Source: Streptomyces sp. R41 (lineage in GTDB: Bacteria; Actinomycetota; Actinomycetes; Streptomycetales; Streptomycetaceae). From it: a DNA stretch of 64,000 bases. Shown here piece after piece: positions 32,684 through 41,940 of the stretch (positions are counted from its first letter, which is position 1; every line of letters starts with the position of its first letter). Where the stretch lies: contig NZ_CP163443.1 of the NCBI RefSeq assembly GCF_041053055.1, forward strand, positions 7,857,001 to 7,921,000, in the 5' to 3' direction. The translations under genes were made by a program, and so were the position numbers. The notes beneath the pieces are model-generated. The model was given only the letters and a program-made list of their open reading frames with translations. It searched no databases and was not told the origin of the DNA.

Positions 32684-33907
32684 ATGGGATTCCACGTCGA
32701 CTCCGAGGCCGGGCGGCTGCGCCGCGTCATCCTGCACCGGCCGGATCTTGAGCTCAAAAGGCTCACCCCCAGCAACAAGGACGCCCTGCTCTTCGACGAC
32801 GTGCTGTGGGTGCGCCGGGCGCGCGCGGAGCACGACGGGTTCGCCGACGTACTGCGCGACCGTGGGGTCACCGTCCATCTTTTCGGAGACCTGCTCACCG
32901 AGGCCCTGGAGATCCCGGCGGCCAGATCGCTCGTCCTGGACCGGGTCTTCGACGAGAAGGAGTACGGGCCGCTCGCCACCGACCATCTGCGGGCCGCCTT
33001 CGAGACGCTGCCCGCTGTGGAACTGGCGTCCGTGCTCGTCGGCGGCATGACCAAGCGGGAGTTCCTGGACGCCCACCCGGAGCCGACCTCCGTGCGCTTC
33101 CACGTCATGGACCTCGACGACTTCCTGCTCCGGCCGCTGCCCAACCACCTCTTCACCCGGGACACCTCCGCCTGGATCTACGACGGGGTCTCCATCAACG
33201 CCATGCGCTGGCCTGCCCGGCAGCGCGAGACCGTGCACTTCGAGGCGATCTACCGGCACCACCCGCTCTTTCGCGACGAGACCTTCAACCTCTGGTCGGA
33301 GGGGCAGGCGGACTACCCGTCCACCATCGAGGGCGGTGACGTGCTCGTCATCGGCAATGGCGCGGTGCTCATCGGCATGAGTGAGCGGACGACGCCCCAG
33401 GCCGTCGAGATGCTCGCGCACAAGCTGTTCGCGGCGGGTTCGGCGCGCACGATCGTGGCGCTCGACATGCCCAAGCGGCGGGCCCTCATGCACCTCGACA
33501 CCGTGATGACGATGGTCGACGGCGACATCTTCACCCAGTACGCGGGGCTCGGCATGCTCCGCTCGTACACCATCGAACCGGGCGCGGGGGAGAAGGAGTT
33601 GAAGGTCACCGACCACCCCCCGGAGCACATGCACCGCGCGATCGCCGCGGCGCTGGGCCTGAGTGAGATCCGTGTCCTCACCGCCACCCAGGATGTGCAC
33701 GCGGCGGAGCGCGAGCAGTGGGACGACGGGTGCAACGTCCTCGCCGTCGAGCCGGGAGTGGTGGTCGCGTACGAGCGGAACTCCACCACCAATACGCATC
33801 TGCGCAAGCAGGGCATCGAGGTCATCGAGATTCCGGGCAGCGAGCTGGGGCGGGGGCGGGGCGGGCCGCGCTGTATGAGCTGTCCGGTCGAACGCGAGGC
33901 CGTATAG
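32684..33907 (+). CDS. arcA: arginine deiminase
   Basis: ATG 32684 ([15 protein letters not shown]), 407 residues; GTG 32651 is in frame but less typical. Motifs of the guanidino-modifying fold are clear: [28 protein letters not shown], and the C-terminal catalytic Cys397 in [13 protein letters not shown]. It converts arginine to citrulline and ammonia. The next genes encode ornithine carbamoyltransferase and an amino-acid permease, so this is an arginine deiminase pathway operon, though carbamate kinase is not in the window. Confidence 0.95.
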   Translation: MGFHVDSEAGRLRRVILHRPDLELKRLTPSNKDALLFDDVLWVRRARAEHDGFADVLRDRGVTVHLFGDLLTEALEIPAARSLVLDRVFDEKEYGPLATDHLRAAFETLPAVELASVLVGGMTKREFLDAHPEPTSVRFHVMDLDDFLLRPLPNHLFTRDTSAWIYDGVSINAMRWPARQRETVHFEAIYRHHPLFRDETFNLWSEGQADYPSTIEGGDVLVIGNGAVLIGMSERTTPQAVEMLAHKLFAAGSARTIVALDMPKRRALMHLDTVMTMVDGDIFTQYAGLGMLRSYTIEPGAGEKELKVTDHPPEHMHRAIAAALGLSEIRVLTATQDVHAAEREQWDDGCNVLAVEPGVVVAYERNSTTNTHLRKQGIEVIEIPGSELGRGRGGPRCMSCPVEREAV

Positions 33908-33937
33908 TCTCCGTATAGAAATGCCGAGGATCGTATA
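33902..33937 (+). promoter_or_regulatory. triple CGTATAG element between arcA and arcB
   Basis: CGTATAG occurs at 33901-33907, 33912-33918 and 33931-33937, the last two as CGTATAGAA. The first includes the arcA stop codon. TATAGA/TATAGT resemble -10 hexamers, so they may form an internal arcB promoter or a repeated operator. Confidence 0.4.
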
Positions 33938-33978
33938 GAATTCCAAGGTCCCCGTCTTCGTAACCCTGGAGCGCCCCC

Positions 33979-34986
33979 ATGGCGACAGTCCCGACCGCCC
34001 TCGCCGGACGCCACTTCCTCAAGGAGCTGGACTTCACGGAAGAGGAGTTCCGCGGTTTGATCGAGCTGGCCGCCGAGCTCAAGGCGGCCAAGAAGGCCGG
34101 GACCGAGACCCCGTACCTGCGCGGCAAGAACATCGCGCTGATCTTCGAGAAGACCTCCACGCGTACGCGCTGCGCGTTCGAGGTCGCGGCGGCGGACCAG
34201 GGTGCCTCGACGACGTATCTGGACCCGTCCGGCTCGCAGATAGGCCACAAGGAGTCCGTGAGGGACACCGCGCGCGTCCTCGGCCGGATGTTCGACGGGA
34301 TCGAGTACCGGGGCGACAGTCAGGCCTCCGTCGAGGAGCTGGCCGCGTACGCCGGTGTGCCCGTCTTCAACGGTCTGACCGACGACTGGCACCCGACCCA
34401 GATGCTCGCCGACGTGCTCACGATGACCGAGCACTGCGACAAGCCGCTCGGTGAGATCGCCTTCGCCTACCTCGGCGACGCCCGCTTCAACATGGGCAAC
34501 TCGTATCTGATCACCGGTGCGCTGCTCGGCATGGACGTCCGCATCGTCGCCCCGCAGGCGTACTGGCCCGCCGACGACATCGTCGCGCAGGCCCGCGAAC
34601 TCGCCGAGAAGAGCGGCGGCCGCATCACGCTCACCGAGCAGGTCGCCGAGGGCGTCCTCGGCGCCGACTTCGTCGCGACCGACGTCTGGGTCTCCATGGG
34701 TGAGCCCAAGGAGGTGTGGGACGAGCGCATCGGTGCGCTCTCCCCGTACGCCGTGACGATGGACGTGCTGCGTGCCACCGGCAACCCCGACGTGAAATTC
34801 CTGCACTGCCTCCCGGCCTTCCACGACCTGGGCACGAAGGTCGGCCGGGAGATCCACGAGACCCACGGCCTGGACTCCCTCGAGGTCACCGACGAGGTCT
34901 TCGAGTCGGCGCACTCGGTCGTCTTCGACGAGGCCGAGAACCGGCTGCACACCATCAAGGCGATGCTGGTCGCCACGCTGGCCTGA
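33979..34986 (+). CDS. arcB: ornithine carbamoyltransferase, probably catabolic
   Basis: ATG 33979 with TGGAG 9 bases upstream; 335 residues. The carbamoyl-phosphate loop [14 protein letters not shown] (Ser60-Thr-Arg-Thr-Arg), HPTQMLAD, the ornithine site DVWVSMGE and the catalytic HCLPAFHD are intact. The length, the ALFH/HDLG region and the neighbour arcA suggest the catabolic ArcB type, which cleaves citrulline to ornithine and carbamoyl phosphate; an anabolic ArgF role cannot be excluded. It follows arcA by 71 bases. Confidence 0.92.
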   Translation: MATVPTALAGRHFLKELDFTEEEFRGLIELAAELKAAKKAGTETPYLRGKNIALIFEKTSTRTRCAFEVAAADQGASTTYLDPSGSQIGHKESVRDTARVLGRMFDGIEYRGDSQASVEELAAYAGVPVFNGLTDDWHPTQMLADVLTMTEHCDKPLGEIAFAYLGDARFNMGNSYLITGALLGMDVRIVAPQAYWPADDIVAQARELAEKSGGRITLTEQVAEGVLGADFVATDVWVSMGEPKEVWDERIGALSPYAVTMDVLRATGNPDVKFLHCLPAFHDLGTKVGREIHETHGLDSLEVTDEVFESAHSVVFDEAENRLHTIKAMLVATLA

Positions 34987-35140
34987 CCGGCGTCCCGGCA
35001 AGCCTTGCCGGTCGGACCGGCGCAAGCCTTGCGGGTCTGACCGGCGTCCCAGCAGGCCCTTGCCGGCCTGACCCACGGACCGGCACGCCTTGCCGGTCCG
35101 ACCCGCCTCCCAGCAGGCCTTATCCTGACCGGCGGCCCGG
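34984..35140 (+). repeat. imperfect GC-rich repeat array after arcB
   Basis: TGACCGGCGTCCC occurs at 34984 and 35038 and, in variant form, at 35126. Between them are shuffled copies of CAAGCCTTGC and CAGCAGGCC blocks and the palindrome GGCAAG-c-CTTGCC (34997-35009). The array fills the gap between arcB and the permease gene and may form alternative hairpins acting as a partial terminator. Confidence 0.6.
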
Positions 35141-35212
35141 AACCACCCCTTCCGTGGCCGCCGCGCGACCTACCCAGTCGCACTCGCACCACCAGAAACG
35201 AGCACCACCCGC

Positions 35213-36664
35213 ATGCCCGCTCCACGCAGTCCTCGTATCAAGTCCCCCGAGCTCCTCATCGCCGAATCCGGCACGGACCTCGAAGGCCATGGCCTCAAGC
35301 GCACCATGGGCCTGTTCCAGCTCGTCTGTTTCGGCGTCGGCGCGATCGTCGGCACCGGAATCTTCGTCGGTCTGTCCGACTCCGTCGCCCAGGCCGGACC
35401 CGCCGTGGTCGTCTCCTTCATCCTCGCGGCGATCACCTGCGTCTTCACCGCGTTCGCGTTCGCGGAGCTCGGGGGCGCGATCCCGGTCTCGGGATCCTCG
35501 TACTCCTTCGCCTACGCCGGACTCGGCGAGAGCACGGCCTTCCTGGTCGGCTGGTGTCTGCTCCTGGAATACGGCGTCTCCGTGTCGGCCGTCGCGGTCG
35601 GCTGGAGCCAGTACGTGAACGAGCTGCTCGACAGCCTCACCGGCTGGCAGCTGCCCGCCGCGCTCTCCTCGGGACCGGCCGACGGCGGAGTCGTCAACGT
35701 CCCCGCGGTCATCGTGATCGCGCTCGCCTCGGTCCTGCTCATGCGCGGGGTGCGCGAGAGCGCCCGGGCGACCGCCGCCATGGCCGTACTGAAGCTGGCG
35801 ATCCTCGTGCTCTTCTGCGCGATCGGGTTCAGCGCCTTCAAGGACGGCAACCTCACGCCGTTCTCGCCGGCCGGACTCGGCGGCATCGGCGCGGGCACCA
35901 CGGCCGCGTTCTTCTCGTACATCGGCTTCGACGCGATCACCACGGCCGGCGAGGAGGCCAAGAACCCGCGCCGCAACATCCCGATCGCCATCATGATCTG
36001 CCTCGGCCTGGTCACGCTGCTGTACTGCGCCGTGGCTCTTGCCGCGATCGGCGCCATCGGCGGGGACAAGGTCGGCGGTCAGCCGGCCGCGCTGTCGTAC
36101 GTCGTCAACGAGGTCACCGGCTCCACCGTCGGGGGCGGAGTCATCGCCTTCGGCGCGGTCGTCGCCATCGCCTCGGTCGTCCTCGCGGTGATGTACGGGC
36201 AGACCCGCATCCTCATGTCGATGTCCCGTGACGGACTCATCCCGCGCGTCTTCGAGAAGATCTCGCCGAAGACCTCGACGCCGGTGGCGGGAACCTTGAT
36301 CGTCGCGGTCGTCTTCGCCGTCCCTGCGGCCTTCGCCTCGCTCGACGCCGCGGTCAACCTGTGCACCATCGGCACGCTCGCCACCATGGCCGCGGTCAAT
36401 GTCGCGGTGATCGCGCTGCGCCGCCGGGAGCCGGGCCTCGCCCGCACCTTCCGGGTGCCGCTCTACCCCGTCGTACCGCTGCTCGGCGTGGGCTTCTGCC
36501 TGTATCTGATGTACGAGACGGGCTGGACGACCTGGATCCAGTTCGCCCTGTTCCTGGTGGCCGGATTCCTGGTGTACGTCCTCTACGGGCGCCGCCATTC
36601 CCGGCTGGCCGCGCGGGCGGCAGCTACATCGGCCGTCGCTGAGCGGGAACCACAGGCAGTCTGA
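35213..36664 (+). CDS. APC-family amino-acid permease
   Basis: ATG 35213, 483 residues, about 12 membrane helices. The first helix carries FGVGAIVGTGIFVGL, the substrate-binding GxG(I/V)GTGI motif of the APC superfamily (cationic amino-acid transporter-like), and SYIGFDAITTAGEEAKNPRR the conserved loop. Given its neighbours it probably takes up arginine or exchanges it with ornithine or citrulline, but it is not of the ArcD type. The last 41 bases overlap the convergent HATPase gene. Confidence 0.88.
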   Translation: MPAPRSPRIKSPELLIAESGTDLEGHGLKRTMGLFQLVCFGVGAIVGTGIFVGLSDSVAQAGPAVVVSFILAAITCVFTAFAFAELGGAIPVSGSSYSFAYAGLGESTAFLVGWCLLLEYGVSVSAVAVGWSQYVNELLDSLTGWQLPAALSSGPADGGVVNVPAVIVIALASVLLMRGVRESARATAAMAVLKLAILVLFCAIGFSAFKDGNLTPFSPAGLGGIGAGTTAAFFSYIGFDAITTAGEEAKNPRRNIPIAIMICLGLVTLLYCAVALAAIGAIGGDKVGGQPAALSYVVNEVTGSTVGGGVIAFGAVVAIASVVLAVMYGQTRILMSMSRDGLIPRVFEKISPKTSTPVAGTLIVAVVFAVPAAFASLDAAVNLCTIGTLATMAAVNVAVIALRRREPGLARTFRVPLYPVVPLLGVGFCLYLMYETGWTTWIQFALFLVAGFLVYVLYGRRHSRLAARAAATSAVAEREPQAV

Positions 36665-37076
36665 ACCAGACCGCCTTGCCGGAGTCGGTGGGGCGGTGGC
36701 CGCAGGACGAGCTGAGGGTGCGGATCAGCAGGAGGCCGCGCCCGTGCTCCTGCCAGGGGTCGGGCTCGCCGGCCGGGTGGGGGACCGTGAGATTGCCGGG
36801 CGGCGCGGGGTCCGGGTCGTGCACCTCGACCTGGCAGCCGCTCGGCATCAGCTCCACGACCAGCTCTATGGGACCGTCCCCGGCGGTGTGCTCCACGGCG
36901 TTGGCGACCAGCTCCGCGGTGAGCAGCTCAGCGGTGTCGCTGTCGGCCGCGTGCTCCAGCTCGGCCAGCGCGGTGCGGACCAGAGCACGGGCGACGGGCA
37001 CGGCCGCGGCGGTGTGCGGCAGTGCGATGCGCCAGGAGGCGGGGGCTGGGGTGTTGTGCAAGGCGGGTCCGTTCAT
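36624..37076 (-). CDS. RsbW-like ATP-binding protein (HATPase_c)
   Basis: ATG 37076, 150 residues; no clear ribosome site. It consists of one GHKL ATPase domain: N box ELLTAELVANAVEHT, G1 VEVHDPD, and GRGLLLIRTLSSSCG. Streptomyces has many such anti-sigma-factor-like serine kinases that act on STAS-domain antagonists or directly on sigma factors. No sigma factor or antagonist gene is adjacent. It overlaps the permease gene tail-to-tail by 41 bases. Confidence 0.85.
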   Translation of the reverse strand: MNGPALHNTPAPASWRIALPHTAAAVPVARALVRTALAELEHAADSDTAELLTAELVANAVEHTAGDGPIELVVELMPSGCQVEVHDPDPAPPGNLTVPHPAGEPDPWQEHGRGLLLIRTLSSSCGHRPTDSGKAVWFRLPVVPAQRRPM

Positions 37077-37275
37077 GGAGCAGGCTGTCCTGCTTTCAAC
37101 TTTACGAATGGTACGGGGCCGCCATGCAGAGGCGCTCGGCGGGCTATTTCGGGACATCGGTGGGTGTTCTCTCGGGACGTTCGGCCCGGCGTTCGGCCCG
37201 ACATACGGCTGCGTACCCAGACGAACGGCCCACCTCGCACGGTCTGCTCCCACCGTTACGGAGCTATCGATGATC

Positions 37276-37344
37276 CGTGACTCGGTGACGGTTGTCGGTG
37301 ACTCGGTGACTCGGTGACGCGGTGACGCGGTGACTCGGTGACGC
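37276..37344. repeat. 8-bp tandem repeat GGTGACKC
   Basis: Six contiguous copies (37297-37344) alternate GGTGACTC and GGTGACGC; two further copies at 37276-37291 are separated by TTGTC. The array lies in the 394-bp gap between the HATPase gene and the enoyl-CoA hydratase gene and is a candidate for slippage-driven length change. Apart from this array and the promoter at 37394, I see nothing else in the gap. Confidence 0.8.
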
Positions 37345-37393
37345 GCTCGTGACTCCGCAGCAGGCTCTGTCGCCCTGGCTTATCGCGCTCTCA

Positions 37394-37420
37394 TGACGAC
37401 AGTCACAGAGAAGTGATAAC
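37394..37420 (+). promoter_or_regulatory. shared aromatic-CoA regulon promoter/operator, copy 1
   Basis: TGACGACAGTCA-n9-GATAAC, 50 bases before the enoyl-CoA hydratase ATG. The same 12-mer, 9-base gap and hexamer occur at 46111-46137 before the acyl-CoA dehydrogenase. GATAAC fits a -10, with a TTGACG-like ATGACG 16 bp upstream. The conserved GACAGTC core exceeds promoter needs and suggests a bound regulator, presumably the PaaX protein. Confidence 0.65.
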
Positions 37421-37470
37421 TTCATGGAGCAGCCGCAGAGCGCCGCCCCCACCCGAGGAGGCCGCACGTC

Positions 37471-38298
37471 ATGAGTCCCTTCACCGGCTCCGCCGCCCGC
37501 ACCCCCGACTGGCAGCACCTGAGGTGCGAGGTCGCCGACGGGGTCGCCACGGTCACCCTGGCCCGCCCCGAGAAACTCAACGCGCTCACCTTCGGTGCCT
37601 ACGCCGACCTGCGCGACCTGCTCGCCGAGCTGTCCCGCGAGCGATCCGTACGCGCCCTGGTGCTGGCCGGCGAAGGACGCGGCTTCTGCTCTGGAGGCGA
37701 CGTCGACGAGATCATCGGCGCGACCCTCTCCATGGACACCGCCCAGCTCCTCGACTTCAACCGGATGACCGGGCAGGTCGTACGGGCGGTACGGGAATGC
37801 CCGTTCCCGGTGATCGCGGCGGTGCACGGCGTGGCGGCGGGCGCCGGAGCCGTGCTGGCGCTGGCGGCCGACTTCCGGGTCGCCGACCCTTCGGCCCGCT
37901 TCGCCTTCCTCTTCACCCGCGTCGGGCTGTCCGGCGGCGACATGGGCGCGGCCTATCTGCTGCCCCGGGTCGTCGGGCTCGGTCACGCGACCCGGCTGCT
38001 GATGCTCGGTGAGCCCGTGCGCGCGCCCGAGGCCGAGCGGATCGGCCTGATCAGCGAGCTCACCGACGAGGGCAGCGCCGACGAGGCCGCACAGCGGCTG
38101 GCCCACCGCCTCGCCGAGGGCCCGGCCCTCGCCTACGCCCAGACCAAGGCCCTGCTCACCGCCGAGCTGGACATGCCGCTCGCCGCCTCCGTCGAACTCG
38201 ACGCCTCGACCCAGGCCCTGCTGATGAACGGGGAGGACTACGCCGAGTTCCATGCGGCGTTCACGGAGAAGCGGCCTCCGAAGTGGCGGGGGCGATAG
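37471..38298 (+). CDS. enoyl-CoA hydratase/isomerase family protein
   Basis: ATG 37471 with GAGGAGG 9 bases upstream; 275 residues of the crotonase fold. RPEKLNALTFGAY, the oxyanion loop GEGRGFCSGGDVDEI and HGVAAGAGAVLALAADFR are intact, and FLFTRVGLSGGDMGAAYLLP carries the second catalytic region, with Asp where hydratases have Glu, which is closer to isomerases or to aromatic-pathway hydratases. It is the first gene of a unit with the CoA-ester monooxygenase and likely acts on ring or ring-cleavage CoA esters. Confidence 0.88.
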   Translation: MSPFTGSAARTPDWQHLRCEVADGVATVTLARPEKLNALTFGAYADLRDLLAELSRERSVRALVLAGEGRGFCSGGDVDEIIGATLSMDTAQLLDFNRMTGQVVRAVRECPFPVIAAVHGVAAGAGAVLALAADFRVADPSARFAFLFTRVGLSGGDMGAAYLLPRVVGLGHATRLLMLGEPVRAPEAERIGLISELTDEGSADEAAQRLAHRLAEGPALAYAQTKALLTAELDMPLAASVELDASTQALLMNGEDYAEFHAAFTEKRPPKWRGR

Positions 38299-40712
38299 CC
38301 GTGGCGGCGGTGGGCGGCGCGGCAGCGGCGATGGGCGATGGCTCGGTTCCGGCGGGTGGGCACGGGTGGCAGGCGGCAGCGGGCGCGCCGCCGTCCGAGG
38401 ACGCGCGCGTGCCGGAGGCTGCGGGCGCCGACCCGCGGGCACCCCTGCGCGTCGCTGTCATCGGCGGCGGCCCCGGTGGCCTCTACGCCGCCGCCCTCCT
38501 CAAGCGGCTCGACCCCTCTCGCGAGGTCACCGTCTGGGAGCGCAACGCCCCCGACGACACCTTCGGCTTCGGCGTCGTGCTCTCCGACGAGACGCTCGGC
38601 GGCATCGAGCACGCCGACCCGGTCGTGTACGCGGCGCTCCAGGACGAGTTCGTGCGCTGGGACGACATCGACATCGTGCACCGGGGAGTGCGCCACACCT
38701 CCGGTGGCCACGGCTTCGCGGCCCTCGGCAGGCGCAGGCTCCTTGAGATCCTGCACGAACGCTGCCGCTCGCTCGGCGTCGAGCTGCGCTTCCGGGCGGA
38801 GGCCCCGCCGGTGGGCGAGCTGATGACGGCGTACGACCTCGTCGTCGCGGCCGACGGGGTGCACAGCCTTACGCGCGCGGCGTACGCGGAGGTGTTCGGG
38901 CCGTCTGTCGAAGAACATCGCTGCCGCTACATCTGGCTCGCCGCCGACTTCGCCTTCGACGCGTTCCGCTTCGAGATCGCCGAGACCGAGCACGGCGTGA
39001 TGCAGCTGCACGGCTACCCGTACGCGGCAGGCTCTTCGACCGTCATCGTCGAGATGCGCGAAGAGGTCTGGCGGACGGCCGGGTTCGCGGAGCTCGACGA
39101 GCAGGAGTCCGTCGAGCGGTGCGCGAAGATCTTCGCGGACGCGCTGGGCGGACGGCCGCTGCGGTCCAACAAGTCGGCGTGGACCACCTTCCGGACGGTC
39201 GTCAACGATCGCTGGGCGCACCGGAATCTGGTCCTCCTCGGCGACGCCGCGCACACCGCCCACTTCTCCATCGGCTCCGGCACGAAGCTGGCGGTCGAGG
39301 ACGCGCTCGCGCTGGTCGCCTGTCTGGAGGAGCAAGCCGATCTGACTCAGGCCCTCAGGGCCTACGAGGAGGAGCGGCGCCCGGTCGTCGCGTCCACACA
39401 GCGGGCGGCGCGCGCCAGCCTGGAGTGGTTCGAGCACCTGGACCGCTACCTCGACCAGCCCTCACGCCAGTTCGCCTTCAACCTCCTCACCCGCAGCCGC
39501 CGCGTCACCCACGACAACCTGCGGCTGCGCGACGCGCACTTCACCGAGTCCGTGGAGCGCGAGTTCGGGTGTCCGGCGGGTACACCCCCGATGTTCACGC
39601 CGTTCCGGCTGCGTGGCCTCACCCTGCGCAACCGGGTCGTCGTCTCGCCCATGGACATGTACTCGGCCGTGGACGGCGTCCCCGGCGACTTCCACCTCGT
39701 CCACCTGGGCGCGCGGGCACTCGGCGGCGCCGGACTGGTGATGACCGAGATGGTGTGCGTGAGCGCCGAGGGCCGCATCACACCCGGCTGCGCGGGGCTC
39801 TACACCGGGCGCCAGGCCGAGGCCTGGCGGCGGATCACCGACTTCGTCCACGCGCAGGCGCCGGGCACCGCGATCGGCGTGCAGCTCGGCCACTCCGGCC
39901 GCAAGGGATCGACCAAGCTGATGTGGGAGGGCATCGACGAGCCGCTGGAGGACGGCAACTGGCCCCTCGTGGCCGCGTCCCCGATCCCGTACAAGGCGCG
40001 GAACCAGACACCCCGTGAGCTGTCGCGTGCCCAACTCACCGACATCCGCGAACAGTTCACGGCCGCCGCCTGGCGCGCCGCGCGCAGCGGCTTCGATCTG
40101 CTCGAACTGCACTGCGCCCACGGCTACTTGCTCTCCGGCTTCCTGTCGCCGCTGACCAACCGGCGCACCGACGCGTACGGCGGCTCGCTCGCCCGCAGAC
40201 TCCGCTTCCCGCTCGAAGTCTTCGACGCCGTACGGGCCATGTGGCCCGAGGAGCGGCCCATGACCGTCCGTATCTCCGCCACCGACTGGGCCGACGGCGG
40301 CACCAGTGGGGACGACGCCGTCGAGATCGCGCGGGCCTTCGCCGCGCACGGCGCCGACGCGGTCGACGTGTCGACGGGCCAGGTGGTGGCGGACGAGCGC
40401 CCCGAGTACGGGCGGTCGTACCAGACGCCGTACGCCGACCGGATCCGCCACGAGACCGGCATCCCCGTGATCGCCGTCGGCGCGATCTCCTCCTGGGACG
40501 ACGTCAACTCCCTGATCCTGGCCGGGCGTACGGACCTGTGCGCGCTCGCCAGGCCCCATCTGTACGACCCGCACTGGACGCTGCACGCGGCGGCCGAGCA
40601 GGGGTACGAGGGTCCGGGTGTCGCCTGGCCGATGCCCTACCGGGCGGGCAGCAGGCGCCCGCAGACCGGACGCACCGATGCCCCCAAACCTCGGCTCACA
40701 CTGGGGACTTGA
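38283..40712 (+). CDS. salicylyl-/2-aminobenzoyl-CoA monooxygenase fused to Old Yellow Enzyme domain
   Basis: The longest frame starts at GTG 38283, overlapping the hydratase by 16 bases (809 residues). GTGs at 38301 or 38409 or ATG 38331 may be the true start, since the first 50 residues are Ala/Gly rich. Residues 55-420 are a flavin monooxygenase (VAVIGGGPGGLYAAALL, DLVVAADGVHS, LGDAAHTAHFSIGSGTKLA). From about 437 there is an OYE/NADH:flavin oxidoreductase domain (FTPFRLRGLTLRNRVVVSPM, GVQLGHSGRKGST, HCAHGYLLSGFLSPLTNRR). This fusion is known from salicylyl-CoA 5-hydroxylase/oxidoreductase and 2-aminobenzoyl-CoA monooxygenase/reductase, which dearomatise the CoA ester. Confidence 0.9.
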   Translation: MAGAIAVAAVGGAAAAMGDGSVPAGGHGWQAAAGAPPSEDARVPEAAGADPRAPLRVAVIGGGPGGLYAAALLKRLDPSREVTVWERNAPDDTFGFGVVLSDETLGGIEHADPVVYAALQDEFVRWDDIDIVHRGVRHTSGGHGFAALGRRRLLEILHERCRSLGVELRFRAEAPPVGELMTAYDLVVAADGVHSLTRAAYAEVFGPSVEEHRCRYIWLAADFAFDAFRFEIAETEHGVMQLHGYPYAAGSSTVIVEMREEVWRTAGFAELDEQESVERCAKIFADALGGRPLRSNKSAWTTFRTVVNDRWAHRNLVLLGDAAHTAHFSIGSGTKLAVEDALALVACLEEQADLTQALRAYEEERRPVVASTQRAARASLEWFEHLDRYLDQPSRQFAFNLLTRSRRVTHDNLRLRDAHFTESVEREFGCPAGTPPMFTPFRLRGLTLRNRVVVSPMDMYSAVDGVPGDFHLVHLGARALGGAGLVMTEMVCVSAEGRITPGCAGLYTGRQAEAWRRITDFVHAQAPGTAIGVQLGHSGRKGSTKLMWEGIDEPLEDGNWPLVAASPIPYKARNQTPRELSRAQLTDIREQFTAAAWRAARSGFDLLELHCAHGYLLSGFLSPLTNRRTDAYGGSLARRLRFPLEVFDAVRAMWPEERPMTVRISATDWADGGTSGDDAVEIARAFAAHGADAVDVSTGQVVADERPEYGRSYQTPYADRIRHETGIPVIAVGAISSWDDVNSLILAGRTDLCALARPHLYDPHWTLHAAAEQGYEGPGVAWPMPYRAGSRRPQTGRTDAPKPRLTLGT

Positions 40713-40726
40713 GGGCATTCGCGCAC

Positions 40727-41938
40727 CTACGAGAGGTCGGCCATCCCCGCCGTCAGCGTCGCACCGTCCGCCGGGTCGACCAGGATGAACGCGCCGGTGC
40801 GACGGGAGTCGGCGTAGTCGTCGAGCGCGAGCGGCTCGGCGGTGCGCAGGGTGATCCGGCCGAGGTCGTTCGCGGTCAGCTCCGCCGCGCCGCCCAGGTC
40901 CTTGACGATCGCCTTCACGGTCCGCGTGGTGTGCCTGACCAGCACCCGGTCGCCGACCCGCAGCGCGCGGTCGGCCAGATGGCAGACGGCCGCCCGGACG
41001 TCCTGCGTGAGCGCGGGCGCGTCGGGCCCGGCCGTGATCATGTCGCCGCGCGAGACATCACGCTCGTCGGCCAGGCGCAGCGTCAACGACTGGGGCGCGT
41101 ACGCCACGTCGGCGTCCTTGCCGAGTACGTCGATGGCGACGATCTCGGAGGTCTCGCCGGACGGGTGGACCGTGACGCGGTTGCCGACGCGCAGCTCTCC
41201 TGACACCAACTGGCCCGCGTAGTGGCGGACTTCGTCGTGCCGGATGACGTACTGCACCGGGAAGCGCGCCGGAGCGGCCGACACGTCGGAGCCCACCGGC
41301 ACGGTCTCCAGGAACTCAAGGAGCGCCGGACCCTCGTACCAGCCCATGTGCGCCGAACGCTCCACCACATTGTCACCGCACAGCGCGGACACCGGGATCG
41401 GCGTGAAGCCCGGCAGGTCCAACTCGGCCGCGTGGCCGGCGAAGTCTTCGGCGATGTGTTCGAAGTCCTTCTCCTCGTGCCCGACGAGGTCCATCTTGTT
41501 CACGGCGAGGACGACGTGGGGGACGCGCAGCAGCGCGGCGACGGCGGCGTGCCGATGGGTCTGCTCGACCACGCCGTGACGGGCGTCGACCAGGATGATC
41601 GCCAGCTCGGCGGTCGAGGCGCCGGTGACCATGTTCCGTGTGTACTGCACATGGCCTGGGGTGTCGGCGAGGATGAAGCGGCGGCGCGCGGTGGCGAAGT
41701 AGCGGTAGGCGACGTCGATGGTGATGCCCTGTTCGCGCTCGGCGCGCAGGCCGTCGGTGAGGAGGGCGAGGTCGGGGGCGTCCTGGCCGCGGCTGGCCGA
41801 GACGCGCTCGACGGCCTCGAGCTGGTCCGTCAGGACGGACTTGGAGTCGTGCAGCAGACGTCCGACGAGCGTGGATTTGCCGTCGTCGACGGAGCCCGCC
41901 GTGGCAAACCTCAGGGTGTCGATGGTGGTGCTGGTCAT
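40727..41938 (-). CDS. cysN: sulfate adenylyltransferase subunit 1 (GTPase)
   Basis: ATG 41938, 403 residues. EF-Tu-like GTPase with G1 GSVDDGKST (15-23), G2 region REQGITIDVAYRYF, G3 DTPGH and G4 NKMD, then two beta-barrel domains. It activates the CysD subunit in forming adenosine 5'-phosphosulfate from ATP and sulfate. No fused CysC domain. Last gene of cysC-cysD-cysN, 2 bases after cysD. It converges with the monooxygenase gene 14 bases away. Confidence 0.95.
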   Translation of the reverse strand: MTSTTIDTLRFATAGSVDDGKSTLVGRLLHDSKSVLTDQLEAVERVSASRGQDAPDLALLTDGLRAEREQGITIDVAYRYFATARRRFILADTPGHVQYTRNMVTGASTAELAIILVDARHGVVEQTHRHAAVAALLRVPHVVLAVNKMDLVGHEEKDFEHIAEDFAGHAAELDLPGFTPIPVSALCGDNVVERSAHMGWYEGPALLEFLETVPVGSDVSAAPARFPVQYVIRHDEVRHYAGQLVSGELRVGNRVTVHPSGETSEIVAIDVLGKDADVAYAPQSLTLRLADERDVSRGDMITAGPDAPALTQDVRAAVCHLADRALRVGDRVLVRHTTRTVKAIVKDLGGAAELTANDLGRITLRTAEPLALDDYADSRRTGAFILVDPADGATLTAGMADLS

Positions 41939-41940
41939 GT

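Noticed and set aside
37264..38442. 392-residue minus-strand frame opposite the hydratase
   Set aside because: Its start region is Pro/Arg-rich shadow sequence and its end translates the 8-bp repeat; the plus-strand hydratase is complete.
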